From NCBI GenBank assembly GCA_020632715.1, contig JACKFA010000006.1, positions 435,001 to 499,000 on the forward strand: DNA of 64,000 nucleotides. The letters are read 5' to 3'. Under the pieces are notes generated by a model. The model made no database searches, was not told where the DNA came from, and worked only from the letters and a program-made list of their open reading frames with translations. Both the position numbers and the translations under genes were made by a program. How positions within the stretch are numbered: position 1 is the stretch's first letter; every line of letters begins with the position of its first letter. This document shows positions 29,107-37,369 of this stretch, in pieces. The DNA comes from Deltaproteobacteria bacterium (lineage in GTDB: Bacteria > Myxococcota_A > UBA9042 > PHBI01).

Positions 29107-30500
29107 GTGGGTTCCTCCTCCTCGCCCGGCTCCCAGGCGTTCCGCTCACGGCGGGCCGACACGACGGCGGACAGGGCGCCGCGGTGCAGGATCACGTCGA
29201 TGGCGGCGCCATCGTCGACGTGACGCGCGTCCCGGAGGACGCGCCCGTCGGGGCTCCGCACGATGGCGTAGCCACGGTCGAGACTGGCCGTGGGGGACAA
29301 GACCGTCAAGGTGCGACGCAGCGCGTCGAGGCGGCGCGCGCCTCGGTCGACGGCGCCCTGGGCCGCCCGGTCGAGGCGGCGGGCGAGCGCGTCGAGGCGA
29401 TCGTGGGCGCGGCGGGCCGTCTCGCGCGGGTGCAGGTTCGACAGGCGCGCGTCGAGGGTGTGCAGGCGCCGCTGGGCGGCGTCGAGGCGGCGGCGGAGGG
29501 CGACCTCGAGGGCGTCCTGCGCGTCGTCGAGGCGCTGGCCGCGCTCGGCGACGAGGCGGCGCGGGTCCGGGAGGCGCGCGGCGACCGCCGCGAGGGCGTG
29601 CTTCTGCTCGCGCTGGTGGCGCGTGAGCGCCTGGCCGAGGCGGGCGCGCTGGCGCGCGAGGGCGGCGGCGAGCTCGTCCTTCCGCGGGACGACGCGCTCG
29701 GCGGCGGCGGTCGGGGTGACCGCCGTGGCGTCGGCGACGAGATCGGCGACCGACTGGTCGATCGCGTGCCCGACGGCGGCCACGACGGGCACCGGGCACG
29801 CCGCGATCGCGCGCGCGAGCTGCTCGTCGTTGAACGCGGCGAGGTCCTCGTGGCTCCCGCCGCCGCGCCCGACGATGATGACGTCGACGCCGGGCCGCGT
29901 CGCGAGGGCCGCGAGCGCGCGCGCGATCTGGCCGGCGGCGCCGTCGCCCTGGACGCGCACCGACGCGACGAGGACGTCCGTCGGGAAGCGGCCGCGGAGG
30001 GTCGAGAGGATGTCGCGGATGGCGGCGCCGTTCGCGGCCGTGACGACGCCGACGCGGCGCGGCATGAAGGGCAGGGGGCGCTTCCTCTCGACGGCGAGCA
30101 GGCCCTCCTCGTGGAGGCGGCGCTTGATCGCGTCGATCTGCGCGAGCATGTCGCCGAGCCCCATGTCGGCGAGGCGCTGCACGACGAGCTGGTAGGTGCC
30201 GCGCGGCGGGTAGACCTGGATGTCGCCGAACGCGACGACGCGCATGCCGTTGTCGACCCGGAGCGGGAGGCGCGCGAGCGTCGACGACCACACGACGCAG
30301 GAGATCGTCGCCTGCGCGTCCTTCAGCGTGAAGTAGAGGTGGCCGCCGCCGGCCGGCCGCGCGCCCGAGACCTCGCCGAAGACGTAGACCCGCCGGAAGG
30401 CGCCCTCGACGTGGTTCTTCAGCGCGAGCGTGAGCTCGGAGACCGGGATGGCCCCCCGCCGTGGCCCGTCGCCGGGCTGTCGCTCGCCTCGCCACGCCAT
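29103..30500 (-). CDS. xseA: Exodeoxyribonuclease VII large subunit
   Basis: A 465-residue subunit of the nuclease that degrades single-stranded DNA in both directions in repair. N-terminal OB-fold with VSELTLALKNHVEGAFRRVY, FGEVSG and GGHLYFTLKD; catalytic domain with VVTAANGAAIRDILSTLRGR, IIVGRGGGSHEDLAAFND, and AVGHAIDQSVADLVAD; long C-terminal coiled coil (about residues 260-400); and GYAIV near the end. Slightly longer than E. coli (456). The small subunit gene xseB is not in the window. First gene of an operon with the NtrC-type regulator and a barrel protein, an unusual combination. Confidence 0.94.
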   Translation of the reverse strand: MAWRGERQPGDGPRRGAIPVSELTLALKNHVEGAFRRVYVFGEVSGARPAGGGHLYFTLKDAQATISCVVWSSTLARLPLRVDNGMRVVAFGDIQVYPPRGTYQLVVQRLADMGLGDMLAQIDAIKRRLHEEGLLAVERKRPLPFMPRRVGVVTAANGAAIRDILSTLRGRFPTDVLVASVRVQGDGAAGQIARALAALATRPGVDVIIVGRGGGSHEDLAAFNDEQLARAIAACPVPVVAAVGHAIDQSVADLVADATAVTPTAAAERVVPRKDELAAALARQRARLGQALTRHQREQKHALAAVAARLPDPRRLVAERGQRLDDAQDALEVALRRRLDAAQRRLHTLDARLSNLHPRETARRAHDRLDALARRLDRAAQGAVDRGARRLDALRRTLTVLSPTASLDRGYAIVRSPDGRVLRDARHVDDGAAIDVILHRGALSAVVSARRERNAWEPGEEEEPT

Positions 30501-30553
30501 ACCGGCCCGTTCTCGTCGAGCGGCCGACCGGTGTCAACGCCGACGCCGCGTCC

Positions 30554-31402
30554 TCACTGGAGCGGGAGCGGCTCCTCGGGCATCACGTCGAAGCAGGACG
30601 GCGAGTCCACGGTCGAGTTGTCGTCGAGGTCCACGCAGGTGAAGGTCGGCGGGAGCGCGGGCGGCAGGCCGTCCGCGGCGACGCAGGTGCCGCTGAAGTC
30701 CTGCGACTCGCAGAAGAAGCCGGCGCTGCAGTCGGCGTCGTTCGAGCAGGGGAGGACCACCGCCGGGATCGTCGCGAGCGGGTCGGCCGAGACGCACTGG
30801 CCGAGGCCCGGGCGGGCCTCGCAGGAGGCGCCGAGGTCGCAGTCGATGGTGCGGCCGCAGCTCATCGGCGACGGGGTGTTCGAGGCGCAGAGGCCGGTCA
30901 CGCGCGGCGCGCCGGGGAGGGTCGAGCAGCGGCCCCCGCAGCAGCACACGCGGTCGGCGACGTCGTCGAGGGACGGGTCCGGGCGCGCGTCGTCGGGGTC
31001 GAGCTGATCGGGGATGCAGTCCTGATCGCGGTCGGCGAGGCGGCTCTCGACGGCGTCGATGCGGCGGTCGCCGTCGCTGTCCCTGGGCTTGCCGACCTCG
31101 ACGACCTCGGCGAAGTCGACGACGCCGTCGCGATCGGTGTCCTGCTCGGTGGGATCGGTGCCGAGCGCGGCCTCGATGGTGTTCAGGAGGCCGTCGCTGT
31201 CGCTGTCGACCATCGGCTCGAGGCACTGGCCGCCGCCGCAGACGCCGGCCTCGCACTGGCCGTTCGCGCTGCAGATGGAGCCGACCGGGAGGCGTGGGCC
31301 GCCGCTGCCGCCGTCACCGCACGCCGGCGCGAGGGCGAGGAGCGCGAGGAGCGCCGTGGAGGCCAGGCGGGTGAGGGGCGAGGGGGAGAGTAGGCGCGAC
31401 AT
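30554..31402 (-). CDS. Lipoprotein with calcium-binding TSP3-like repeats
   Basis: A 282-residue protein. Signal segment ending LAPAC (lipobox) with Gly/Ser linker. A first cysteine-rich element (CSANGQCEAGVCGGGQC) is followed by DxDxDG repeats (DSDSDGLLN, DTDRDGVVDF, DSDGDRRID) typical of calcium-binding type-3 repeats, then further cysteine pairs including an unusual CCCGGRC. Likely a surface-exposed, calcium-stiffened lipoprotein. Function unknown. It is divergent from nadC across 235 bases in which no further gene is seen. Confidence 0.75.
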   Translation of the reverse strand: MSRLLSPSPLTRLASTALLALLALAPACGDGGSGGPRLPVGSICSANGQCEAGVCGGGQCLEPMVDSDSDGLLNTIEAALGTDPTEQDTDRDGVVDFAEVVEVGKPRDSDGDRRIDAVESRLADRDQDCIPDQLDPDDARPDPSLDDVADRVCCCGGRCSTLPGAPRVTGLCASNTPSPMSCGRTIDCDLGASCEARPGLGQCVSADPLATIPAVVLPCSNDADCSAGFFCESQDFSGTCVAADGLPPALPPTFTCVDLDDNSTVDSPSCFDVMPEEPLPLQ

Positions 31403-31637
31403 GGCGGTCCTCGTGGCTCGGGGTGTCTCTGTCCTGGGGTGTCCGCGGGGCTCGAACCCTTTCGGCGATTTTTGCCGCGGGGGCAAGTCGGGGGCCGCCG
31501 CGCGGGCGCGATCGCGTTCGGCGTTTCCCCGCGCCGGGAACTGCGGTAGACAGACGCCGCCGGGGGCGCGGCCCGACACGCCCGGCGCGCGCCGCGGCGC
31601 GCACGAGGTCACGCGGGCCCGAGCCCCGGAGGGCCGC

Positions 31638-32510
31638 GTGGAATCACAAGTCGCGACTGTCGAGCTCCTGCCGCAGGTCGACCGCCTCATCCAGCTCGCG
31701 CTCGAGGAGGACATCGGGACGGGCGACCGCACGACCCTCGTGACGATCCCCGCGTCGTCGCGCTCGGGGGCGCGCGTGCTCGCGAAGGAGGACCTCGTCC
31801 TCGCCGGGATGCCCTTCTTCCGGCGCGTCTTCGCGCTCGTCGACCCCGGCGTCGAGGTCGAGGCGCTCGTCGCGGACGGGGCGCAGGTCGCGAAGGGGAC
31901 GGTCGTCGCGCGCGTGAGCGGGGCGACGCGGAGCCTGCTCTCCGGCGAGCGCACGGCGCTCAACATCCTCCAGCGCCTGACGGGCACGGCGACGCTCACG
32001 CGGCGCTTCGTGGACGCGGTCGCGGGGACCGGCGCGCGCGTCGCGGACACGCGCAAGACCGATCCCGGGATGCGCGTGATGCAGAAGTACGCCGTGCGCG
32101 TCGCGGGCGGGGCGAACCACCGCTTCGGGCTCGACTCCGGCATCCTCATCAAGGACAACCACGTCGACGCGTGCGGCGGGCTCGCGGTCGCCGTGGCGCG
32201 GGCGCGCCAGGACGCGCCGCACGTCTTGAAGATCGAGGTCGAGGTGCGCGATCTGGCCGAGCTGGACGCGGCCATCGCCGCCAAGGCCGACATCGTGCTG
32301 CTCGACAACATGTCGACCGAGATGATGGCCGAGGCCGTGCGGCGCGTGCGCGCGCAGGCGCACCCCATCATCACCGAGGCGAGCGGGAACCTCGGCCTCG
32401 AGCGCGTGCGCGAGGTCGCGGAGACCGGCGTGGACGTGCTCTCCGTCGGGGCGCTCACCCACTCGGCCATCGCGGCCGACCTGTCGATGAAGATCGAGGC
32501 CGCGAAGTGA
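31638..32510 (+). CDS. nadC: Nicotinate-nucleotide pyrophosphorylase (quinolinate phosphoribosyltransferase)
   Basis: A 290-residue enzyme making nicotinate mononucleotide from quinolinate and PRPP in de novo NAD synthesis. Family marks: LEEDIGTGDRTT, LSGERTALNILQRLTGTATL, ADTRKTDPGMRVMQKYAV, GGANHRFGLDSGILIKDNH, KIEVEV, VLLDNM and EASGNL. The GTG at 31638 is chosen because GGAGG lies 6 bases upstream and the N-terminus then fits the family. The birA GTG overlaps its stop. First gene of a cofactor operon. Confidence 0.96.
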   Translation: MESQVATVELLPQVDRLIQLALEEDIGTGDRTTLVTIPASSRSGARVLAKEDLVLAGMPFFRRVFALVDPGVEVEALVADGAQVAKGTVVARVSGATRSLLSGERTALNILQRLTGTATLTRRFVDAVAGTGARVADTRKTDPGMRVMQKYAVRVAGGANHRFGLDSGILIKDNHVDACGGLAVAVARARQDAPHVLKIEVEVRDLAELDAAIAAKADIVLLDNMSTEMMAEAVRRVRAQAHPIITEASGNLGLERVREVAETGVDVLSVGALTHSAIAADLSMKIEAAK

Positions 32511-33271
32511 CCGCGGGCGGCGCGGGCGTCGTCCACTGGCGCGAGAGCGCCGGCTCCACGAACGACGAGGCGCTCGCGCTCGCGCGGGGCGGCGCCCCGG
32601 ACGGGACGGCCGTGGCGGCGCGCCGGCAGACGCGCGGGCGCGGGCGGCTCGGGCGCACGTGGCATGGCGACGAGCCCGGAAACGTCTACGTGAGCGTGGT
32701 GCACCGCCCCACGCGCTCGCCCGCGGAGCTGTCCGGGCTGACGCTCGACGTGGCGGTCGCGGTCGCCGGGGTGCTCGCGCTCGAGGGGGTCGAGGTCGCG
32801 CTCAAGTGGCCGAACGACCTGCTCGTCGGGGAGCGGAAGCTCGGCGGGATCCTGACGGAGCTCCACGGCTCCCCCGACGACGACGGCGGCGTCGTCGTGA
32901 TCGTCGGGGTGGGCGTCAACGTGGCCGCGCGCGCGGACTTGCCGCCCGACGTGGCCGCCATCGCGACGAGCGTCGCGGAGGTCACGGGGCGCGCGCACGA
33001 CGCGGACGCCATCGCCGAGGCGATCGCCGGCGCGGTCGCGCGGGCGTGCCGCGAGTTCGGCGTGCGCGGCGTCCCCGATCGCGAGCGCTACCTCGCGCGC
33101 TGCGCGTCCGTCGGGCGGCGCGTGCGGGTCGGCGGCGGCGCCACGGGGCGCGTGACGGGGGTCGACGAGCACGGGGCGCTGCTCGTCGCGTTCGACCGTC
33201 GGGAGGGCGAGGAGGCCGTCCGGGCCGGCCTCGTCGAGCACCTGCCCGAGGAAGGGGAGCCGGAACCATGA
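32507..33271 (+). CDS. birA: Biotin--[acetyl-CoA-carboxylase] ligase, without DNA-binding domain
   Basis: A 254-residue enzyme that activates biotin with ATP and attaches it to carboxylase carrier proteins. Catalytic marks: SAGSTNDEA, the biotinyl-AMP loop RQTRGRGRLGRTW, LKWPNDLLVG, KLGGILTE, and VGVGVNV. There is no N-terminal helix-turn-helix, so it is a monofunctional (group I) ligase that cannot itself repress biotin genes. GTG start overlaps the nadC stop (GTGA); its own stop overlaps coaX (ATGA). Confidence 0.94.
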   Translation: MTAGGAGVVHWRESAGSTNDEALALARGGAPDGTAVAARRQTRGRGRLGRTWHGDEPGNVYVSVVHRPTRSPAELSGLTLDVAVAVAGVLALEGVEVALKWPNDLLVGERKLGGILTELHGSPDDDGGVVVIVGVGVNVAARADLPPDVAAIATSVAEVTGRAHDADAIAEAIAGAVARACREFGVRGVPDRERYLARCASVGRRVRVGGGATGRVTGVDEHGALLVAFDRREGEEAVRAGLVEHLPEEGEPEP

Positions 33272-34083
33272 GCAGCGCGCGCGAGGTCCTCCTCGTCATC
33301 GACGTCGGCAACACCAACACGGTCCTCGGCGTCTACCGCGGCGAGGAGCTCGTCGAGCACTGGCGGGTCGCGACGAACCCGCTCACGACGACCGACGAGC
33401 TCGGGATCCTCTACCTCTCGCTCTTCATGGCGCGCGGCATCGCGCCGTCGAGCGTCGGCGCCGCCATCGTGTCGTGCGTCGTGCCGCCGAAGGTGCACGC
33501 CATCCGCCGCGCCTGCCGCCGCTACTTCGACGTGGAGCCCGTCTTCGTGACCCCGGCGCTCGACACGGGGATCACCATCCACTACGACAACCCCATGGAG
33601 GTCGGCGCCGACCGCATCGTCAACGCCGTCGCCGGCTACGCGCGCTTCGGCACCGACTGCGTCATCGTCGACTTCGGCACGGCGACGACCTTCGACGTCG
33701 TGAAGGCGCCCGGCGTCTATGTGGGCGGCGTCATCGCCCCGGGGCTCGGCGTGAGCCTCGACGCCCTCATCGGGCGCGCGGCGCGCCTCCCGAAGGTCGA
33801 GATCAAGAAGCCCGCGTCCATCATGGGGCGGAACACCATCGACGCCATCCAGGCCGGCACGGTGTATGGCTACGTGGGGCTCGTGGACGGGATCCTCGAG
33901 CGCGTCCTCGCCGAGCACGACGTGCGCTTCCGCGTCGTCGCGACCGGCGGTCTCGCCGGGCTCATCGCCGAGGAGTCGCGCTACATCGAGTCCGTCGAGC
34001 CCTTCCTCACCCTCGACGGGCTGCGGCTCATCCACGCGCGGCTGCCGGAGGCGCCCCCCGAGGACGGGCACGTGGCGGCGTAG
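33268..34083 (+). CDS. coaX: Type III pantothenate kinase
   Basis: A 271-residue enzyme for the first step of CoA synthesis, of the ASKHA fold and without feedback inhibition in known members. Family marks: VIDVGNTNTVLGVY (phosphate loop), the SCVVPP motif, NPMEVGADRIVNAVAG, VDFGTATTFD, YVGGVIAPG and RNTIDAIQAGTVYGY. Start overlaps birA (ATGA). The birA-coaX pairing is common in bacteria. With coaD at 23655 the window holds two CoA-pathway genes. Confidence 0.96.
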   Translation: MSSAREVLLVIDVGNTNTVLGVYRGEELVEHWRVATNPLTTTDELGILYLSLFMARGIAPSSVGAAIVSCVVPPKVHAIRRACRRYFDVEPVFVTPALDTGITIHYDNPMEVGADRIVNAVAGYARFGTDCVIVDFGTATTFDVVKAPGVYVGGVIAPGLGVSLDALIGRAARLPKVEIKKPASIMGRNTIDAIQAGTVYGYVGLVDGILERVLAEHDVRFRVVATGGLAGLIAEESRYIESVEPFLTLDGLRLIHARLPEAPPEDGHVAA

Positions 34084-34092
34084 CGGGCTGCC

Positions 34093-35883
34093 TCAGCCCT
34101 TCTTCGGCGGCGGGGGCGGCAGCTTGAACGTCGGCCGCGCCGGCGTCTCCGGGAGCGGCGGCAGCGCCTCCTCGCGGTCGAGCTTCTCCGGCGCGGACGC
34201 GATCGCCTTCGCGAGGTCGACCATCTGCCGCGTGAGCGACTCCTCCGCCGTCAGGCGCGCGTCGAGGTGCTCGATGCGCGCGCGCAGGACGGCGATGACG
34301 TCCTCGAGCCGGGTCGCGTGCTCGTCGGCCTGGTCGCCGAGGGACTTCATCGAGCCCTCGAGCCCCGCGCGCACCGCGATCTCGGCGGCGAGCGACTCCG
34401 CCTCCTGCTGCGCCGCCTTCGCCTCGGCGCGCGCCGTCTCGAGCGCCGCCTCGAGCTCCTGCTGCTCCTCCTTCCGGCGCGCGACCTCCTGGCCGTACTC
34501 CTTCATGAGCTTCCGGCTCGTGGCGAGCGCGTTCTCGAGCTCGGCCTTCTCGGTCTCGAGCTTCTCGAAGTCCTCCTTCTTGGACTTCAGCGCGCTCTGC
34601 TGCCGCTCGACGCGGGCGTTCACGCCGGCCCACGCGCGCTCCACCGTGTCGGCGCGCTCATTCGCGGCGGCCTCGGCGGCGCGCGCCGCGGACACCGCGT
34701 CGTGCGCCGCCTGGAGCTCGGCGCGGAGCTGGTCGCGGAGCGCCCGCGACGCCGCGAACTCCTCCTCGAGCGCGTCGGCGCGGGCCTTCTGCTCGCGCGC
34801 CTCCTGCCGCGCCTCGTCGCGCTCTCGCGCGGCCGAGGCGAGGTCGTCCGCGGCGACCGTCTCGGCCCCGCGCACGTCCGCGAGCTGGCGCGCGAGCGTG
34901 TCGAGCATCTCCTTCGCCGACGCGAGCTCCATCGTGCGCTTGCCGAGCTCGGCCCGCGCCTCCTCGAGCGCCTTCGAGCTCGCCGAGCGCGACGCCTCGA
35001 GCGCGGCCGCCGCGTCGCTCGCCGCCGACGCCTGCCGCGCCTCGAGCTGGCTCGCGAGGGTCTCGCTGGCCCGCAGCCGCTCGAGCGCGGCCGCGAGCTC
35101 GTCCTCGATGGCGCGGTGGCGGCCGCCGACGGCGAGCCGCTCCTGGTTCGACTGGTCGAGCGCGGTCCGCAGCCCGGCGAGCTCGTCGCGCGCGGCGCTC
35201 GCCTCCGCTCGCTGGGCCTCGGCGTCCTTCCTCGCGGCGTCGAGCTCCTCCTGGAGCTCCTCCCGCTGGCGCTCCATCGACTCCGCGCGCGCGGAGAGGC
35301 GGTCGCGCTCGGCGGCGAGGGTCGTGATCTCGTTGGCGGCGCCGGCCTCGGCGCTCGCCTGGATGCGGGCGAGCTTGCCCTGGAGCTCGTCGCGCGCGTG
35401 CGCGCTCTCCGCCTCGAGGTCGGAGACCTGCTTCAGGCGCGCCCGCAGCCCCTTGACCTCCTTCCGCGCGAGTCGGAGCGCCTCGGCGAGGTCCTCGTCG
35501 TCGTCCTCCTCCTCGACCGCGTGGTTCGCGTAGTAGGACAGCGTGATCTCGAGGCGGTCGAGGTCCTCCGGCAGCCGGTGGTAGGCGTCCGCGCGGACCT
35601 CGAGCGTCTGGTGGCTGTTGAACATCTCCTGGTTCGCGCGGGCCGAGAGCAGCACGAGCGGCACGCGCGGGAGGCGGCGCTTCAGCTTCGTGCACATGTG
35701 CCAGCCCTTCGGCAGGTCCGCGTTCAGGATGACCAGGTCGGGCGGCCGCTTCTCGGCCTCGGCGTACGCCGCCTCCGCGTCGTCCTGCTCGACGATGTCC
35801 CAGTGGGCGGTGTCGATCGTCTTCCGGACGATGTCGCGGACGGTGGAGTCGTTGTCCACCAGCAGGACGGCTGCCTTTGCCAC
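34093..35883 (-). CDS. Pseudo-receiver / long coiled-coil protein (FrzS-like layout)
   Basis: A 596-residue protein. N-terminal receiver-like domain (residues 1-120): the acidic pair D10/D12 remains, but the phospho-acceptor position is Asn54 (PDLVILNADLP) and the usual Lys is replaced in RADAYHRLPED, so phosphorylation is unlikely. Residues 135-560 are continuous Ala/Glu/Arg/Leu heptad coiled coil. The tail is Pro-rich with KLPPPPPKKG. This is the architecture of myxobacterial FrzS, a polarly localised motility protein; homology beyond architecture is unproven. GTG at 35883 is preferred because a TTGACA lies 58 bases upstream, making the longer TTG start improbable. Convergent with coaX. Confidence 0.75.
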   Translation of the reverse strand: MAKAAVLLVDNDSTVRDIVRKTIDTAHWDIVEQDDAEAAYAEAEKRPPDLVILNADLPKGWHMCTKLKRRLPRVPLVLLSARANQEMFNSHQTLEVRADAYHRLPEDLDRLEITLSYYANHAVEEEDDDEDLAEALRLARKEVKGLRARLKQVSDLEAESAHARDELQGKLARIQASAEAGAANEITTLAAERDRLSARAESMERQREELQEELDAARKDAEAQRAEASAARDELAGLRTALDQSNQERLAVGGRHRAIEDELAAALERLRASETLASQLEARQASAASDAAAALEASRSASSKALEEARAELGKRTMELASAKEMLDTLARQLADVRGAETVAADDLASAARERDEARQEAREQKARADALEEEFAASRALRDQLRAELQAAHDAVSAARAAEAAANERADTVERAWAGVNARVERQQSALKSKKEDFEKLETEKAELENALATSRKLMKEYGQEVARRKEEQQELEAALETARAEAKAAQQEAESLAAEIAVRAGLEGSMKSLGDQADEHATRLEDVIAVLRARIEHLDARLTAEESLTRQMVDLAKAIASAPEKLDREEALPPLPETPARPTFKLPPPPPKKG

Positions 35884-35914
35884 GCGAACCCCAACGACTG
35901 AGAGATCGGACCCG

Positions 35915-35946
35915 CCCTGAATAGGGCGTCCGCGCTCGTCTGTCAA
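35915..35946 (-). promoter_or_regulatory. Candidate promoter of pseudo-receiver gene
   Basis: Minus strand: TTGACA (35946-35941), 17-base spacer, TATTCA (from 35923). The -35 is perfect, the -10 only 3/6. Expected start near 35910, ahead of the GTG at 35883. Confidence 0.4.
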
Positions 35947-36052
35947 CGTGTCGCAGGTTGAGACGCGGCCGTGCGGGCCGTCCCGAACGCCCTCCGGCGC
36001 GCTGCCGCGCCGTAACCCGGCGGCGGCGCCTGCTCCGGCGCCTCGGTGCCCC

Positions 36053-37198
36053 TCAGAGCGCCTGCCGCGCGTGCTTCGCGAGCATCAGGAGCTTCTCCTG
36101 CGTGCAGACGTCCTCGGCGCAGGTGACGCTCACCACGAGCTGCTTGTCGGAGTCCATGAACGTGAGGGTCTGGAGCTTGCCGAAGTACGAGAAGAACGCC
36201 TTCGCGGGGTCGAGCGCGCGCGTCTCCTGCGCGTGCGGGTACTGCCGCTTCGCGCGCCGGAAGCGCTCGTTCACCGCGAGGCGCGACGCGTCCTGCCAGA
36301 CCTGGAGCGACGCGCCGAAGCGCTTCGAGCCGGGCGGCGCGAAGTGCGCGCTGTTGTAGCTCGGCGTCGCCGGGATCCCGGCGAGCGGGCCCGTCGGCAT
36401 GATGCGCGGCTCGCCGACGATCTCGCGCACGACCTCGAGGGGCAGGTAGCGCTCGACGTCGAGCGGCGGCACGCTCGGCGCGCCCACCTTCCCGGGGGCG
36501 CGGGCGTCGCCGGCCGGCGGGGCGGTCCCCGCGAAGGTCGGCGGCGACTCCTCGCCGGTCGGGGCGAGCTCCGGCGGCGCGCTCTTCCGCGGCGGGTGCG
36601 CGGGGACCGCGGCTCCCGGCGTCTCGCCGGCGGCCTCGGCCGCAGGCTCCTCACCGCCAGCCGGCGCGGGCGGCACCACGGCGCCGACCGCGGGGCGCGC
36701 GCTGCTGATGGTCGGCGGGGTCGGGCGCACGGCGTCGGCCGTGGCCTCCTCGGGGGTGGGATTCGCGGCGACCGGCGCGACCGGCTGCGCCGCGCTCGCG
36801 GGCGGCGGCTCCGTGCCGGTGGAGGTCTGGATCACGGGCTTGACGGGCGCGTTCCCGTTCGGGCGGCGGAGCGTGGGATCGTGGCGGAGCCCCGGCTTCT
36901 TCGGGAGCGGCGGCGGGCCGCCCGGGACCGCCGCGGCGTCGTGCGCGACGACCTCGGCCTCCGCCGCGGTGTCGGCGGCGACCTCGGCCGCCGCCTCCGC
37001 GGAGGCCTCGAGCGCCGCAGGCTCGGGATCCTTGAGCGCGAGGCCGCCCTCGGCCTCGGGCGCCGGCTCGCTCTTCCCGCACGCCACGAGCGGGGCGATC
37101 GCGAGCCCCAGCAGGAGCAGGACGCCGCCCACCCCCGCGAGGACCGACCGGTTCGACACCGAGTTGCGCTCGTTCACTTCGTCTCGTTCCTTCGCCAT
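36053..37198 (-). CDS. Lipoprotein with long Ala/Pro-rich linker
   Basis: A 381-residue protein. After a polar N-terminus (MAKERDEVNERNS) a hydrophobic segment ends LVAC, a lipobox, then KSEPAPEAEGG. Residues 45-240 are low-complexity Ala/Pro/Glu/Thr linker. The C-terminal 125 residues look folded: YLPLEVVREIVGEPR, AHFAPPGSKRFGASLQVW, AKAFFSYFGKLQTLTFMDSD and VSVTCAEDVCTQEKLLMLAK with a cysteine pair. GGAG lies 7 bases before the ATG at 37198. Possibly a periplasmic sensor or binding domain on a tether; not recognised. Confidence 0.7.
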   Translation of the reverse strand: MAKERDEVNERNSVSNRSVLAGVGGVLLLLGLAIAPLVACGKSEPAPEAEGGLALKDPEPAALEASAEAAAEVAADTAAEAEVVAHDAAAVPGGPPPLPKKPGLRHDPTLRRPNGNAPVKPVIQTSTGTEPPPASAAQPVAPVAANPTPEEATADAVRPTPPTISSARPAVGAVVPPAPAGGEEPAAEAAGETPGAAVPAHPPRKSAPPELAPTGEESPPTFAGTAPPAGDARAPGKVGAPSVPPLDVERYLPLEVVREIVGEPRIMPTGPLAGIPATPSYNSAHFAPPGSKRFGASLQVWQDASRLAVNERFRRAKRQYPHAQETRALDPAKAFFSYFGKLQTLTFMDSDKQLVVSVTCAEDVCTQEKLLMLAKHARQAL

Positions 37199-37369
37199 GG
37201 CTCCACTGGGCACGATCGGCTGCCGCGTCAGGCTCGGTGAGAACCCGGCCGGGGGCGCACCCCTTCCCGCGCGGCGGCGCCCGGGAACCTAAACCGGAGG
37301 CGCCCACCAAGGCAAGCGCGGGCCGCGCGCGGCCTTGAGCAGCGGGCCGCGCCGTGGCAAGGTGCCGCC

